Positions 8,648-18,300 of a stretch of 64,000 nt of DNA are shown piece by piece; position 1 is the first letter of the stretch; the number at the start of each line of letters is the position of its first letter. Where the stretch lies: the NCBI RefSeq assembly GCF_018860425.1, contig NZ_JAHKPI010000014.1:186001-250000 (forward strand), written 5' to 3'. This DNA comes from Marinobacter sp. F3R08. Lineage in GTDB: Bacteria > Pseudomonadota > Gammaproteobacteria > Pseudomonadales > Oleiphilaceae. Both the position numbers and the translations under genes were made by a program. A model generated the notes under the pieces. It worked only from the letters and a program-made list of their open reading frames with translations. It ran no database searches and had not been told where the DNA came from.

Positions 8648-9397
8648 GTGTTCAGAATACTACTCAGTATCAGTGCGTTGTTGGGCCTGGTTTTAACCTC
8701 TTTGGCCACCCAGGCCGACGATCGATTGTATCTTTATACGGAAAATTTCCCTCCGTACAACATGAGCAATTCCGGAAGAGCCTTCGAGCACAGTGCCGAA
8801 GAAATTGGTGGGCTGTGCACAGAGCTGGTGCTGGCTGCCCTTAAAGAGACCGATCTGGATTACCGCATTAAACTCCGGAACTGGGATTACGGATATAACC
8901 GGGCATTGAGCAAACCCAATCACGGGATCTTCTGCACCACCTACACAGAAGACCGTGCGCCGTTGTTCAAATGGGTTGGGCCATTAACCAACAACCTTTG
9001 GACGGTGTTTGCTCCGGCCGGCTCCGATTTTCAGATGACCAATCTGGAACAAGCGAAAGATAAGGTCTTTGGTGGTTATCGGAATGATGTGAAGTCGGAA
9101 TACCTCATCAAACGCGGTTACAAGGTTTCGGCACTCGACAGTGATGATCTGAATCCGAAGCGGCTGGAACTCGGTCAGATTGATCTGTGGTTGGCAGATC
9201 GCCTTGGTGGCCCCTACGTTGCTTCCCAGCAGGATATTGAGGGATTGGTTCCGGTCTTCTCGTTCAATGCGACACAGTTGTTTCTGGCGATGAATCCGGA
9301 AACTCCCGATGAGGTCATTGCGAAACTGACTGAGGGGCTCAAAGCAATTCAGGAGTCCGGAATGTTCGAAGCCATCGAGACCAAGTACGGACTCTGA
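8648..9397 (+). CDS. Periplasmic solute-binding protein, family 3 (orphan)
   Basis: 249 residues with a GTG start behind CGGAG. A signal peptide of about 22 residues ends near TQADD. The mature part follows the bacterial extracellular solute-binding protein family 3 pattern: LYTENFPPYNM near the start, CTELVLAALKET, a hinge with VFGGYRNDVKSEYL, and a C-terminal LTEGLKAIQESGMFEAIETKYG helix. Such proteins usually bind amino acids or small polar ligands. No permease or ATPase gene is adjacent, so it may serve a distant transporter or act as a sensor. A strong terminator follows. Confidence 0.75.
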   Translation: MFRILLSISALLGLVLTSLATQADDRLYLYTENFPPYNMSNSGRAFEHSAEEIGGLCTELVLAALKETDLDYRIKLRNWDYGYNRALSKPNHGIFCTTYTEDRAPLFKWVGPLTNNLWTVFAPAGSDFQMTNLEQAKDKVFGGYRNDVKSEYLIKRGYKVSALDSDDLNPKRLELGQIDLWLADRLGGPYVASQQDIEGLVPVFSFNATQLFLAMNPETPDEVIAKLTEGLKAIQESGMFEAIETKYGL

Positions 9398-9419
9398 TCA
9401 GCACGGGTGGAAGACTAAA

Positions 9420-9448
9420 AAGGGAAGCCTTGTGGCTTCCCTTTTTTA
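9420..9448. terminator. Bidirectional terminator between the binding-protein gene and ectD
   Basis: Perfect 10-bp stem AAGGGAAGCC (9420-9429) / GGCTTCCCTT (9434-9443) with loop TTGT, flanked by A's on the left and T's on the right. It can therefore terminate both converging genes. Confidence 0.88.
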
Positions 9449-9460
9449 TCTGAGCACGTA

Positions 9461-10396
9461 TTACCCTGCCTGTTTCCGGCGCCGGGTATTGATTGCTTGC
9501 AAAGCGTTTGTCGATGCCCGGTTGCCGAGAAAATTTGGCCGGGGTTTATTGCCACAGTAGGGCGCCTGAAGCTGGTTTTCCACACTGTTATAGACGAAGA
9601 ACAGATTGCTTCGGGGCCAGGGCGACATATTGGCATTTGAAGCATGCAGTGTGTTGCACTCGAAAATGATCAGCGATCCGGCAGGTCCGGTGGGAGCTTT
9701 GATACCGTGTTCATCGGCCATGGCGGCGAGGTCCCGGTTGTTGGGAACGCCAAGGTCCTGTTTTTTCAGTGACGACTGATAATTGTCTTCCGGCGTGCGG
9801 CCGACGCAGGGCACGAAGGTCTTGTGGGACCCGGGAATCAGCATCAACGGGCCGTTGAACGGCGTGTTATCGGTGAGGGCGATGGAAAAGCTGACCGCCC
9901 GCATCCGGGGCATCCCGTCCTCGGCGTGCCAGGTTTCGAAATCAGAGTGCCAGTCAAAGCCCTTGCCGTGAAAACCGGGTTTGAAGTTGATTCTCGATTG
10001 GTGGATGTGCGCTTTGCTGCCCAGGAGCTGGCGTACCATAGCCAGGATCCTGGGATCCCTGGTCAGGCGGTCGAAACGATCGGAAAGCTCATGAATGCCG
10101 AAGATCGAGCGTATTTCCTGCTTACCTGGCTCGGTAATAGTGCCTTCCGAGCGAAGGATACGGTCATCGTCTTCATAGGCTCGCAGATCTTCCCGGAACT
10201 GACGAACGGTGGCTGGATCGAGAAAGTTGTTGAATACCAGAAAGCCGTCATCCTCGTACTGTGCCAGCTCGGTGTCACTCAGTGGCCCGTCGGCGCGGTC
10301 CCGACCCTTGCTATGCACGACGGGGTCCTGCCGTTCGAAGCTTTTGGTCGGGCGTTCAAGGCGGGTTGGATAAAAGTCGTCAGCACGAGTTTCCAT
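9461..10396 (-). CDS. ectD: Ectoine hydroxylase EctD
   Basis: 311 residues, normal length. It is a non-haem Fe(II)/2-oxoglutarate dioxygenase that converts ectoine to 5-hydroxyectoine. The EctD signature is intact: FDWHSDFETWHAEDGMP gives metal ligands His150 and Asp152, and the third ligand is His251 in NTLHASNAN. Arg262 in WPRSNLFF is placed to bind 2-oxoglutarate. ectABC is not next to it in this window, so it is a solitary ectD depending on ectoine made elsewhere or imported. The family belongs to halotolerant bacteria, in keeping with a marine host. Confidence 0.93.
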   Translation of the reverse strand: METRADDFYPTRLERPTKSFERQDPVVHSKGRDRADGPLSDTELAQYEDDGFLVFNNFLDPATVRQFREDLRAYEDDDRILRSEGTITEPGKQEIRSIFGIHELSDRFDRLTRDPRILAMVRQLLGSKAHIHQSRINFKPGFHGKGFDWHSDFETWHAEDGMPRMRAVSFSIALTDNTPFNGPLMLIPGSHKTFVPCVGRTPEDNYQSSLKKQDLGVPNNRDLAAMADEHGIKAPTGPAGSLIIFECNTLHASNANMSPWPRSNLFFVYNSVENQLQAPYCGNKPRPNFLGNRASTNALQAINTRRRKQAG

Positions 10397-10470
10397 ATTC
10401 GAACCTCCATCTTTTATACTGAAATCTGAAAATTAAATTTAAATATCAATTAGTTAAGATATAAAAATTG

Positions 10471-10509
10471 AAAATTCGGGAGTAAAGCTGGGGGACAGGT
10501 CCGAATTTT
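10471..10509 (-). terminator. Likely terminator of the dadA-dadX operon
   Basis: A 9-bp stem AAAATTCGG (10471-10479) / CCGAATTTT (10501-10509) encloses a G-rich loop. Read on the minus strand it follows the dadX stop by about 40 bases and is followed by a T-rich run. The loop also begins a GGGGACAGGTCC element discussed among the findings. Confidence 0.5.
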
Positions 10510-10546
10510 TCAAGGGCAATAATCAGGCGTGTCTCCGGTCCCCTTG

Positions 10547-11635
10547 CTAGCGTCTCTCAAAGCCCTGCAGCTTGCGATGCACCCGGCGGGTAATACCGGT
10601 AAACAGGGTGTAGGAAATGGTGTCGCACCAGGATGCGACTTCATTGGCCAACAGATTGTCTCCCCAGAATTCCACGGCCGAACCGAGGCCTGCGTCCAGG
10701 CCAGTCAGGTCTACCGTCAGCATATCCATGGACACCCGGCCGATCAGCTGGGTGCGCTGGCCATTCACCAGCACTGGTGTGCCATTCCTGGCCTGACGTG
10801 GATAGCCGTCGGCATAGCCCATCGCCACCGTACCGATCCGGGTTGGTCGCTCGCACACCCAGGTACCGTTATAACCGATGGCCTCTCCGGGTTGCAGCTC
10901 ATGCACGGCAATAACCTCTGAAGTCAGAGTCATCGCTGGTTTCAACCGGCTCTGGACCTCATTTTCATCCGTCAACGGTGAGGAACCGTAGAGCATGATA
11001 CCCGGGCGTTGCCAGTCCTGGAGTGCCCCGGGGTGCTTCATGGTGCCGGCGGAATTGGCAATACTCCGGGGAGTAGGGCAGTCGCGATAGACGCTGTTGA
11101 AGCGTTCGATCTGTTGCCGGGTCTCGGGACTGGCCAGATTATCCGCTGAGGTGAGGTGGCTCATCAGGGTTATGCCACTGACCTGCGGATGATCCTTCAG
11201 CTTCTGATAGGCTAGCCGGTAGTCATCCGGGCCGAAGCCCAGTCGGTTCATACCGGTATTCAGCTTCAGCCAGACATTTACCGGTTCGGCCAGCTTCGCT
11301 GAGGTAATCGCGTCGAGCTGGAAATCGTTGTGTACCGCGGTCCAGATATTATGGCGGCAGATGTAATCGAGTTCGTCAGCGGTGAAGAACCCTTCGAGCA
11401 GCAGAATCGGTTTGCGAATACCGGCATCACGCAGCTCTACCGCTTCTTCAATGCAGGCAACCGCAAACCCGGGCACGTCGGGTTCGAGCTTTCTTGCCAC
11501 ATCAATCGCGCCATGGCCATAGGCATTGGCTTTGACCACTGCCAGAGCCTGTTGCTCTGGTGCTCTGGATTTCGCGATCTGGTAGTTGTGGGCAATGGCA
11601 TCCAGATCTATCGTCAAGGTTGCTGCGCGGGCCAT
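10547..11635 (-). CDS. dadX: Alanine racemase (catabolic type by context)
   Basis: 362 residues. It is a fold-III PLP enzyme that interconverts L- and D-alanine. The PLP-binding lysine is in VVKANAYGHG (Lys34), and the catalytic tyrosine region GYADGYPRQARNG is present, as are the NTGMNRLG and GSSPLTDE segments. It lies 35 bases downstream of dadA on the same strand, with dadR divergent, so it is named dadX rather than alr: the pair degrades L-alanine via D-alanine to pyruvate. It may also supply D-alanine for peptidoglycan; whether a second racemase exists cannot be seen here. Confidence 0.9.
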   Translation of the reverse strand: MARAATLTIDLDAIAHNYQIAKSRAPEQQALAVVKANAYGHGAIDVARKLEPDVPGFAVACIEEAVELRDAGIRKPILLLEGFFTADELDYICRHNIWTAVHNDFQLDAITSAKLAEPVNVWLKLNTGMNRLGFGPDDYRLAYQKLKDHPQVSGITLMSHLTSADNLASPETRQQIERFNSVYRDCPTPRSIANSAGTMKHPGALQDWQRPGIMLYGSSPLTDENEVQSRLKPAMTLTSEVIAVHELQPGEAIGYNGTWVCERPTRIGTVAMGYADGYPRQARNGTPVLVNGQRTQLIGRVSMDMLTVDLTGLDAGLGSAVEFWGDNLLANEVASWCDTISYTLFTGITRRVHRKLQGFERR

Positions 11636-11670
11636 GGTGGATCCCTTTTCGTTACTCTACGGGTGAAAGA

Positions 11671-12927
11671 TCAGTGATAGCGGGCCATGGAGAGCCCCTC
11701 AGGATTGAGATCAGGGCTTTTGCCGTTGACCACATCGGCGACGTAGCGGGAGGCGCCCAGTGACATGGTCCAGCCCAGCGTACCGTGACCACTGTTGAGG
11801 ACCAGATTGTCGTACTGGGTATTGCCCAGAATGGGCACACTGTCGGGGGTCATGGGACGCAACCCGGTCCAGAATTCGGCACCATCAACATCGCCGGCGC
11901 CCGGGAACAGATCTCTGACTGTGAACTCGATGGCGCCCCGTCGTTTCGGATTCAGCTCCTTGTTGAAGTTGGCGATCTCGGCGATACCGCCAACCCGAAT
12001 ACGATCATCAAAACGGGTCACCGCCACCTTGTACTTCTGATCCATGACGGTGGAGACCGGCGCCTTGCTCTCGTCAATAATCGGCATGGTCAGGGAATAA
12101 CCTTTCAGCGGGTAGATCGGCAGATTGATACCAATCTGGCGGGTCAGGTACGGTGCATAGCTGCCCAGGGCTATCACGTACTTGTCGGCTTTGAGTTCGC
12201 CGGCACTGGTTTTCAGGGAGCTGACCTTACCCTTTGTGGTTTCGATCGAGTGAATTTCGGTTCCCATCATGAACTGCACACCCAGTTTCCGGCATTCCTG
12301 GGCCAGACCGTTGGTGAACTTGTGGCAGTCACCGGTTCCGTCGCCGGGCAGATAGAGGCCTCCGACGATCTTGTCTTTCACGTTGGCCAGGGCCGGTTCA
12401 TGGCTGATGCAGCTTTGTACATCGACCATTTCATGGGGAACATTGCAACGCTCCAGAATCGCCACGTCACTGGCTGCTCCATCCAGTTCTTTCTGGCTTC
12501 GGAAGACTTCCAGGGTTCCCTTCATTCGCACGTCGTAGTCCAGATCCAGTTCGGCATTCAGCTCCCGGAAACAGTCGGCACTATAGCGGGCCACACGCAG
12601 CATCCGCTCCTTGTTCACATCGAATGCCTCGGATGAGCACTGGGCCAGCATTTTCATCATCCAGCTGATGGTGCTGGCATCGAAACGTTTGACGTCGAAG
12701 TAGAGAGGGGAAATATCCTGCATCATCCATTTGATGGCTTTCAACGGCACTCCGGGGGCGCCCCAAGGCGTTGAATAATCAAAGGACAGCATGCCGGCGT
12801 TGGCATAGCTTGTTTCGGTGGCCGGAGTGTCCAGGCGGTCTACCACGATGACCTCATTGCCCGCTTTTGCCAGATACCAGGCGGTCGTTACGCCGATAAC
12901 GCCGCTACCTAAAACCAGCACTTTCAT
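11671..12927 (-). CDS. dadA: D-amino acid dehydrogenase DadA
   Basis: 418 residues. The FAD-binding Rossmann motif opens the protein (VLVLGSGVIGVTTAWYLAKAG), followed by the ETSYANAGMLSFDYSTPWGAPG segment typical of DadA and a C-terminal GLRPMTPDSVPILG...GHGTLGWTMSLG FAD closure. The enzyme oxidatively deaminates D-alanine to pyruvate and ammonia and passes electrons to the respiratory chain at the inner membrane. It is first gene of the dadA-dadX operon; the AT-rich 136-base spacer shared with divergent dadR is the expected Lrp-type control region. Confidence 0.94.
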   Translation of the reverse strand: MKVLVLGSGVIGVTTAWYLAKAGNEVIVVDRLDTPATETSYANAGMLSFDYSTPWGAPGVPLKAIKWMMQDISPLYFDVKRFDASTISWMMKMLAQCSSEAFDVNKERMLRVARYSADCFRELNAELDLDYDVRMKGTLEVFRSQKELDGAASDVAILERCNVPHEMVDVQSCISHEPALANVKDKIVGGLYLPGDGTGDCHKFTNGLAQECRKLGVQFMMGTEIHSIETTKGKVSSLKTSAGELKADKYVIALGSYAPYLTRQIGINLPIYPLKGYSLTMPIIDESKAPVSTVMDQKYKVAVTRFDDRIRVGGIAEIANFNKELNPKRRGAIEFTVRDLFPGAGDVDGAEFWTGLRPMTPDSVPILGNTQYDNLVLNSGHGTLGWTMSLGASRYVADVVNGKSPDLNPEGLSMARYH

Positions 12928-13063
12928 AGTCCGTCTCCAGCCAGATACAAGTAATTTGATATCACCAGTTTATTATCAAAACACCATTAATAAACTTTGA
13001 TTTTAAGGAATATAAAGGATTAACCTTTGAAAAAATCACCTAAAATAGTGGAAAACTCTAAAA
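12928..13063. promoter_or_regulatory. dadA/dadR divergent control region
   Basis: 136 bases, strongly AT-rich compared with flanking genes, with several A/T tracts (for example near 12955-12990 and 13005-13045). Lrp-family regulators prefer such bendable DNA. No exact operator can be assigned by eye. Confidence 0.45.
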
Positions 13064-13543
13064 ATGAATGAAGGAAGAAAGCGATCTCTCGACAAACTGG
13101 ATATCCGTATCCTCAAGGCACTGCAAAAGGATGGCAGAATCAGCTACGTCGACCTCGCCGACAAGGTTGGCCTCAGTTCAACGCCCTGTATTGAACGGGT
13201 GAGGCGACTGGAAAAAGAGGGTTATATCGAGGGCTACCATGCCCGACTGAACCCCGAGCGGCTTGGCTACAACATGCTGGTGTTTGTGGAGATTTCCCTG
13301 TCCTACCAGTCGCCGGACTCGTTCCAGGAATTCAGTGAGGCAGTCGAAGCGCTGCCCTATATCCTGGAATGTCATCTGGTGTCTGGCGATTCTGATTACC
13401 TGATCAAGGCACGGATCAGCGGGATTTCTGAATATCGGGCCTTACTTGGAGACATGCTTCTGACGTTGCCCGGGGTCAAGAATTCGAAGAGCTATATTGT
13501 GATGGAAGAGGTGAAGGAGAGCCTTTCGCTGCCATTGGACTAG
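13064..13543 (+). CDS. dadR: Lrp/AsnC-family regulator of D-alanine catabolism
   Basis: 159 residues. The N-terminal helix-turn-helix (about 10-65) reads LDIRILKALQKDGRISYVDLADKVGLSSTPCIERVRRLEKEG, and the C-terminal RAM/AsnC ligand-binding domain includes LECHLVSGDSDYLIKARISG. It is divergent from dadA, as in the pseudomonad dadRAX locus, where DadR activates dadAX in response to L-alanine. The assignment to dadR rather than global Lrp rests on this context. Confidence 0.85.
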   Translation: MNEGRKRSLDKLDIRILKALQKDGRISYVDLADKVGLSSTPCIERVRRLEKEGYIEGYHARLNPERLGYNMLVFVEISLSYQSPDSFQEFSEAVEALPYILECHLVSGDSDYLIKARISGISEYRALLGDMLLTLPGVKNSKSYIVMEEVKESLSLPLD

Positions 13544-13674
13544 ATCGGCAACAGCGCCTTGTAACGCCCGCGAACAGGGGAAATCCGGGTTCCCGGTAAT
13601 GATCGTTGAAGCTCTCTGTGGCGTATTTCTGTTTGCCAGGAATTCGTCAACATCCATCGGAGAGTGTAAAAGTC

Positions 13675-14235
13675 ATGCAAAGCCTGATAAGTATAATATT
13701 GAATCGTATTTCGACAACTATACTCTGGGTACTGTTATCGGCGCTGTTGTTGAGTGGTTGTGCTGGCCCTTCGCTTGAGGACTATGCAGATCAGAACCCT
13801 GAACTGGTACCTGAAAAATTCTTTTCCGGCGAACTTTCCGCCCGTGGCGAGGTCAAGGATTTCTCAGGGCAGGTCATTCGTACCTTCGATGCAGATATCA
13901 CCGCGTCCTGGGATGATGAGGATGTCGGGACCCTGAATGAAGTATTTCGATTTGATGATGGCGAGGTCCAGACCCGGGTCTGGACGCTGACGCCGTCGGC
14001 TCAGGGCTATCATGCCGAGGCTGGTGATGTGGTTGAACCTGGAACCATGCGCTGGAGTGGCAACGCAATACACATGAATTATGTTCTTCGTGTGGCTTAC
14101 GGTGATGGAACCCTGGATGTGCGCATGGACGACTGGATGTACCTGGTCACTCCGGACACGTTGATTAACCAGACCACTATGAGCAAGTGGGGAGTCAATG
14201 TGGGTGAGGTGGTTCTGGTCATCCAGAAAAAGTAA
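13675..14235 (+). CDS. DUF3833 family lipoprotein
   Basis: 186 residues from ATG 13675. The signal segment ends in lipobox LSGC, giving an outer or inner membrane lipoprotein. The body follows the DUF3833 pattern: FFSGELSARGEVKDFSGQVIRTF, then FRFDDGEVQTRVWTL, then DDWMYLVTPDTLINQTTMSKWG and VGEVVLVIQK. Function of the family is unknown; it is common in Proteobacteria and probably forms a lipocalin-like beta barrel (inference). An upstream in-frame ATG at 13606 is rejected because it would displace the signal peptide. The RND adaptor gene begins 46 bases after its stop, so co-transcription is possible. Confidence 0.8.
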   Translation: MQSLISIILNRISTTILWVLLSALLLSGCAGPSLEDYADQNPELVPEKFFSGELSARGEVKDFSGQVIRTFDADITASWDDEDVGTLNEVFRFDDGEVQTRVWTLTPSAQGYHAEAGDVVEPGTMRWSGNAIHMNYVLRVAYGDGTLDVRMDDWMYLVTPDTLINQTTMSKWGVNVGEVVLVIQKK

Positions 14236-14281
14236 CAGACAACTGATCAAAAAAACGAAACCGGGAAATTCTGGAAACCCT

Positions 14282-15376
14282 ATGTGGAAACAGTGGTTGA
14301 TTGCGTTGGTGCTGGTGGCCGTTGCTGTAGGCGGGGCCGTGGTGTATCAGAAGCTGGACGCGGGCGCAGATTCCCAGAGTGTTGGGGAGCGTTCGGCCAG
14401 TGCCGTCAACACGGTTGTTCCACGCATGGACACGGTTCGAGATGTGGTCAACGCCGTTGGCAGTCTGAAAGCTCTCAACGCGGTTGAACTGACCACCGAG
14501 GTCAGCGGGCGGGTCGTGGAGCTGAATCTGGAAACCGGTCGCCGTGTAGAGCAGGGTGCGGTTCTGTTACGCCTGGACGATCGCCAGGCCCGGGCCGATC
14601 TGAACGTCATCGAAGCCCAACTGGCCGATGCCCGTCGACAGTTTGAAAGAGCGCAACGGCTGCGATCCAACAACAGTATTTCCCAGTCCCAGGTCGACGA
14701 ACTGAGAACGTCGGTGGACGTGGCCGAAGCCCAGCGCCAGGCAGCGCAGGTTCGTCTGGAAAACCATCGGATAGAGGCGCCGTTTTCCGGCGTGGTGGGG
14801 CTGAGTGACATCAGTATCGGAGCTTATATTACGGCGGGAACGTCGGTGACCACTCTGGATACAACAGACAGAATGGAGCTCGGTTTTTCGATTCCCGAGC
14901 GGTTTCTTGGCCAGGTTGGTCTTGGCCAGGAGGTAAAGGGAACCTCTCCGGCCTACGCTGATCGACCATTTTCCGGTCAACTGGTCGAGCTGGGTTCCCG
15001 GGTCAGTGAGTTGAGCCGGTCGCTGCCGGTGCGCGCATTGATCGACAACCCTGATGGCCTGCTCCGGCCGGGCCAGTTCATGTCTGCGACCCTGACGCTT
15101 CGGGAACGGCAGGCGCTGGTGATCCCGGAACAGGCGGTCATGATCCGCGGAGATGAACAGTACGTGTTTGTGGTCGACGATGGTGTGGCAAAACGGGTTT
15201 CCGTCAGTCTGGGTTCGCGCATGCCGGGTTTTGTCGAGGTTGCCACTGGCCTGCAACAGGATGATTCGGTGATTGTGACCGGTCAGGACAGGCTCAGTAG
15301 TGGGGATCGGATTCGGGTTCTGGAGGATGACCAGTCCATTCCCGAGAACCGCTTTGTTACTGCCAGGGAATCGTGA
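14282..15376 (+). CDS. RND efflux pump periplasmic adaptor (membrane fusion protein)
   Basis: 364 residues from ATG 14282, where an N-terminal membrane anchor begins (MWKQWLIALVLVAVAVGGAVVYQK). The biotin/lipoyl-like halves are visible as GRVVELNLETGRRVEQGAVLLRLDDRQA and IEAPFSGVVGLSDISIGAYITAG. A short alpha-hairpin (about 110-155) lies between them, and beta-barrel and membrane-proximal domains follow. It links the inner-membrane pump encoded 3 bases downstream to an outer-membrane channel. No channel gene is adjacent, so a shared TolC/OprM-type channel is likely. Substrate unknown. Confidence 0.88.
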   Translation: MWKQWLIALVLVAVAVGGAVVYQKLDAGADSQSVGERSASAVNTVVPRMDTVRDVVNAVGSLKALNAVELTTEVSGRVVELNLETGRRVEQGAVLLRLDDRQARADLNVIEAQLADARRQFERAQRLRSNNSISQSQVDELRTSVDVAEAQRQAAQVRLENHRIEAPFSGVVGLSDISIGAYITAGTSVTTLDTTDRMELGFSIPERFLGQVGLGQEVKGTSPAYADRPFSGQLVELGSRVSELSRSLPVRALIDNPDGLLRPGQFMSATLTLRERQALVIPEQAVMIRGDEQYVFVVDDGVAKRVSVSLGSRMPGFVEVATGLQQDDSVIVTGQDRLSSGDRIRVLEDDQSIPENRFVTARES

Positions 15377-15379
15377 TCC

Positions 15380-18300
15380 GTGGTCTTATCTGATATTTCC
15401 ATCAAACGTCCGGTCTTCGCGACGGTTCTCAGTCTTCTGATCGTGGTATTTGGCCTGGCAGCCCTGATGGGTCTGCCGGTGCGGGAATATCCGGATATTG
15501 ATCCACCCGTCGTTTCCATATCCACCGATTACACCGGCGCAGCCGCGGAAGTCGTGGACACCCAGATCACCCAGGTGATTGAGGGCACCATCAGTGGCAT
15601 TGAAGGCATACGGTCCATTGAATCCTCAACGGAACAGGGCGAATCCCGAACCAGCATCGAATTCAGCACCGCCAGGGACGTGGACATAGCTGCCAATGAC
15701 GTTCGCGATGCGGTGTCCCGGGTGGCTAACCAGCTGCCGGATGAAGCGGATCCACCGGTGGTACGCAAAGCCGATTCCGATGCCCGCCCGATGATGTGGG
15801 TCACCCTGCGCAGTGACATCTGGGACAGCGCCGAGTTGAGTGATTTCGCTGACCGTGTTCTGTCTGACCGGCTGTCGGTGCTCGATGGTGTAGCGGACGT
15901 GCGTATCGGTGGTGAACGTCGATACGCTATCCGGGTCTGGCTGGACCGGGAGCGGCTTGCAGCCCGCGATATCACGGTGGCGGAGGTTGAACGCGCATTG
16001 CGCGCCAACAACGTGGAGTTACCGGCCGGTTCGGTGGATTCGTCCACTCGTAACTTTACGGTCAGAGCCGAGGGGCGGTTGTCGAATGTGGAACAGTTCC
16101 GGCAGCTGGTGGTTCGCCGGGATGGCAACGATCTGCTGCGTCTCGGAGAGGTGGCTAATGTCCAGATGGGGGTGGAGTCGGACGTCAGCCGCTTGCGAGC
16201 GAACGGCCAGACCGCCATTGGCATGGGTATTATCCGCCAGTCCAAGGCCAACACAGTGGCTGTTTCCGATGCGGTCCGCGCCGAGCTTGAAAAGATTCGC
16301 GAGACTCTGCCACCGGAAGTCACTATTGCGGAAAGTTATGACGAATCCATCTTCATCCGGGCCTCTATCAAGGAAGTGGTAACCACGCTGGCCATCGCAG
16401 TGTCTCTGGTTATTCTGGTTATCTTCCTGTTCCTGCGTTCGTGGCGCGCCACCCTGATACCGGCGGTGACCATTCCGGTTGCCGTCATTGGTGCTTTTAT
16501 CGGGCTGGGGTTCCTGGGCTTTTCCATCAACGTCCTGACCTTGCTGGCGGTGATTCTCGCCATTGGTCTGGTGGTGGATGATGCGATCGTAATGCTGGAA
16601 AACATTCAGCGCCGGATCGACGAGGGTGAGCCTCCGTTGCTTGCCGCCTATCGCGGAGCGAAACAGGTTGCGTTTGCCGTTATTGCCACGACGCTGACAC
16701 TGGTCGCTGTCTTTATCCCCATCTCATTCATGGGTGGGAACATAGGTCGATTGTTTGCAGAATTTGGTTTTACCCTCGCCGCGGCAGTGGTGTTTTCCAG
16801 CCTGGTCGCCCTGACACTGGCGCCCATGCTGTGCTCCAAGTGGCTCAGGCACAGTCCGGAGACCGCAGAAGGGCACCGTTTCTGGGCAGCCAGCGAGAAG
16901 TTGCTGAATGGTCTGACCAACGGGTACCGCAAACTGTTGCTGTTTTCGCTGCGTCAACCGGGATTGCTGTTGGGTTTGGGTCTGGTGGGCCTGGTGATTA
17001 CGGCCGTGGTGTATCCCAAGCTACCCCAGGAACTGGCACCCACTGAGGACCGGGCGGTGATCATCATGCCGACCAGCGCGCCAAGAGGGGCAACGGTGGA
17101 ATATACCGACCACTACGTCCGCCAGGTGGAAGAGACCCTGCTGCCGTACCTCGAAGAGGGGACCGCCAACCGTTTGCTGGCCATTGTCGGGTTCCGGGAG
17201 GAAGAGGATAACGCGTTTTTGATCATGGGTTTGTCGCCCTGGGACGAACGTGAGATCAAACAGCAGGAGGTGACCAGTGACATCCGTAAGAAGCTCGCCG
17301 ATGTGTCCGGAATCCGAACGGTTGCGGTGAATCCGCCCGGTCTGGGGCAGCGCGGGTTCAGTCAGGCCGTTGAGTTTGTTGTGGCTGGTCCGGATTATGA
17401 ATCGGTCCAGGCCTGGAGCCAGGAGATTGTGGAGCGGGCGAAGGAAAACCCGAATCTGCAGAATCTGGATACCGATTTCGAACTGACCCGACCGGAGCTT
17501 CGGGTCAACATAGACCGGGAACGGGCGGCGGATCTGGACATCACTGTTGAAGATGTCGGGCTGACGTTGCAAACCATGCTGGCATCCCGACAGGTAACCA
17601 CCTACATCGACCGGGGCCGCGAGTATGATGTGATCGTCCAGGCTGAGGATGCCAACCGGGCAACCCCGGCTGACCTGGGGCAGATTTTCCTCCGGCCCCG
17701 GGAAGGCGGTAACCTGATTCCGTTGCAGGCGCTGGTATCGGTGGACGAAGTTGGCGCGAACCCGGACCTGCGCCGTATTGACCGGCTTCCGGCAGTGGTT
17801 ATCAGTGCCTCTCTGGCAGATGGCTATGACCTGGGCTCGGCGCTGACCTACCTGAATAACCTGGCTGTGGATAACCTGCCATCAGAAGCCCGGGTCAGTT
17901 ACAAGGGGCTGAGCCGTGAGTTCCAGGACTCCTCAGCCGCTATCTATGTCACCTTTGCGCTGGCATTTGTCATCGTGTTCCTGGTCCTGGCGGCACAGTT
18001 CGAAAGCTGGATCCACCCGCTGATCATCATGCTGTCCGTGCCTCTGGCAGTGACCGGTGCGCTGCTGGCACTCTGGTGGAGCGGAATCAGCCTGAACATA
18101 TACAGTCAGATCGGGATCATCATGTTGCTGGGGTTGATGGCCAAGAACGGCATACTGATTGTGGAGTTCGCCAATCAGCTTCGGGATAAGGGCTACGAGG
18201 TCAAGGACGCGATTCTTGAGGGCGCCTGCCTGCGCTTCCGGCCGGTTCTGATGACGACAATATCGACGATTTTTGGCGCGATTCCCCTGGTCATTGCCAC

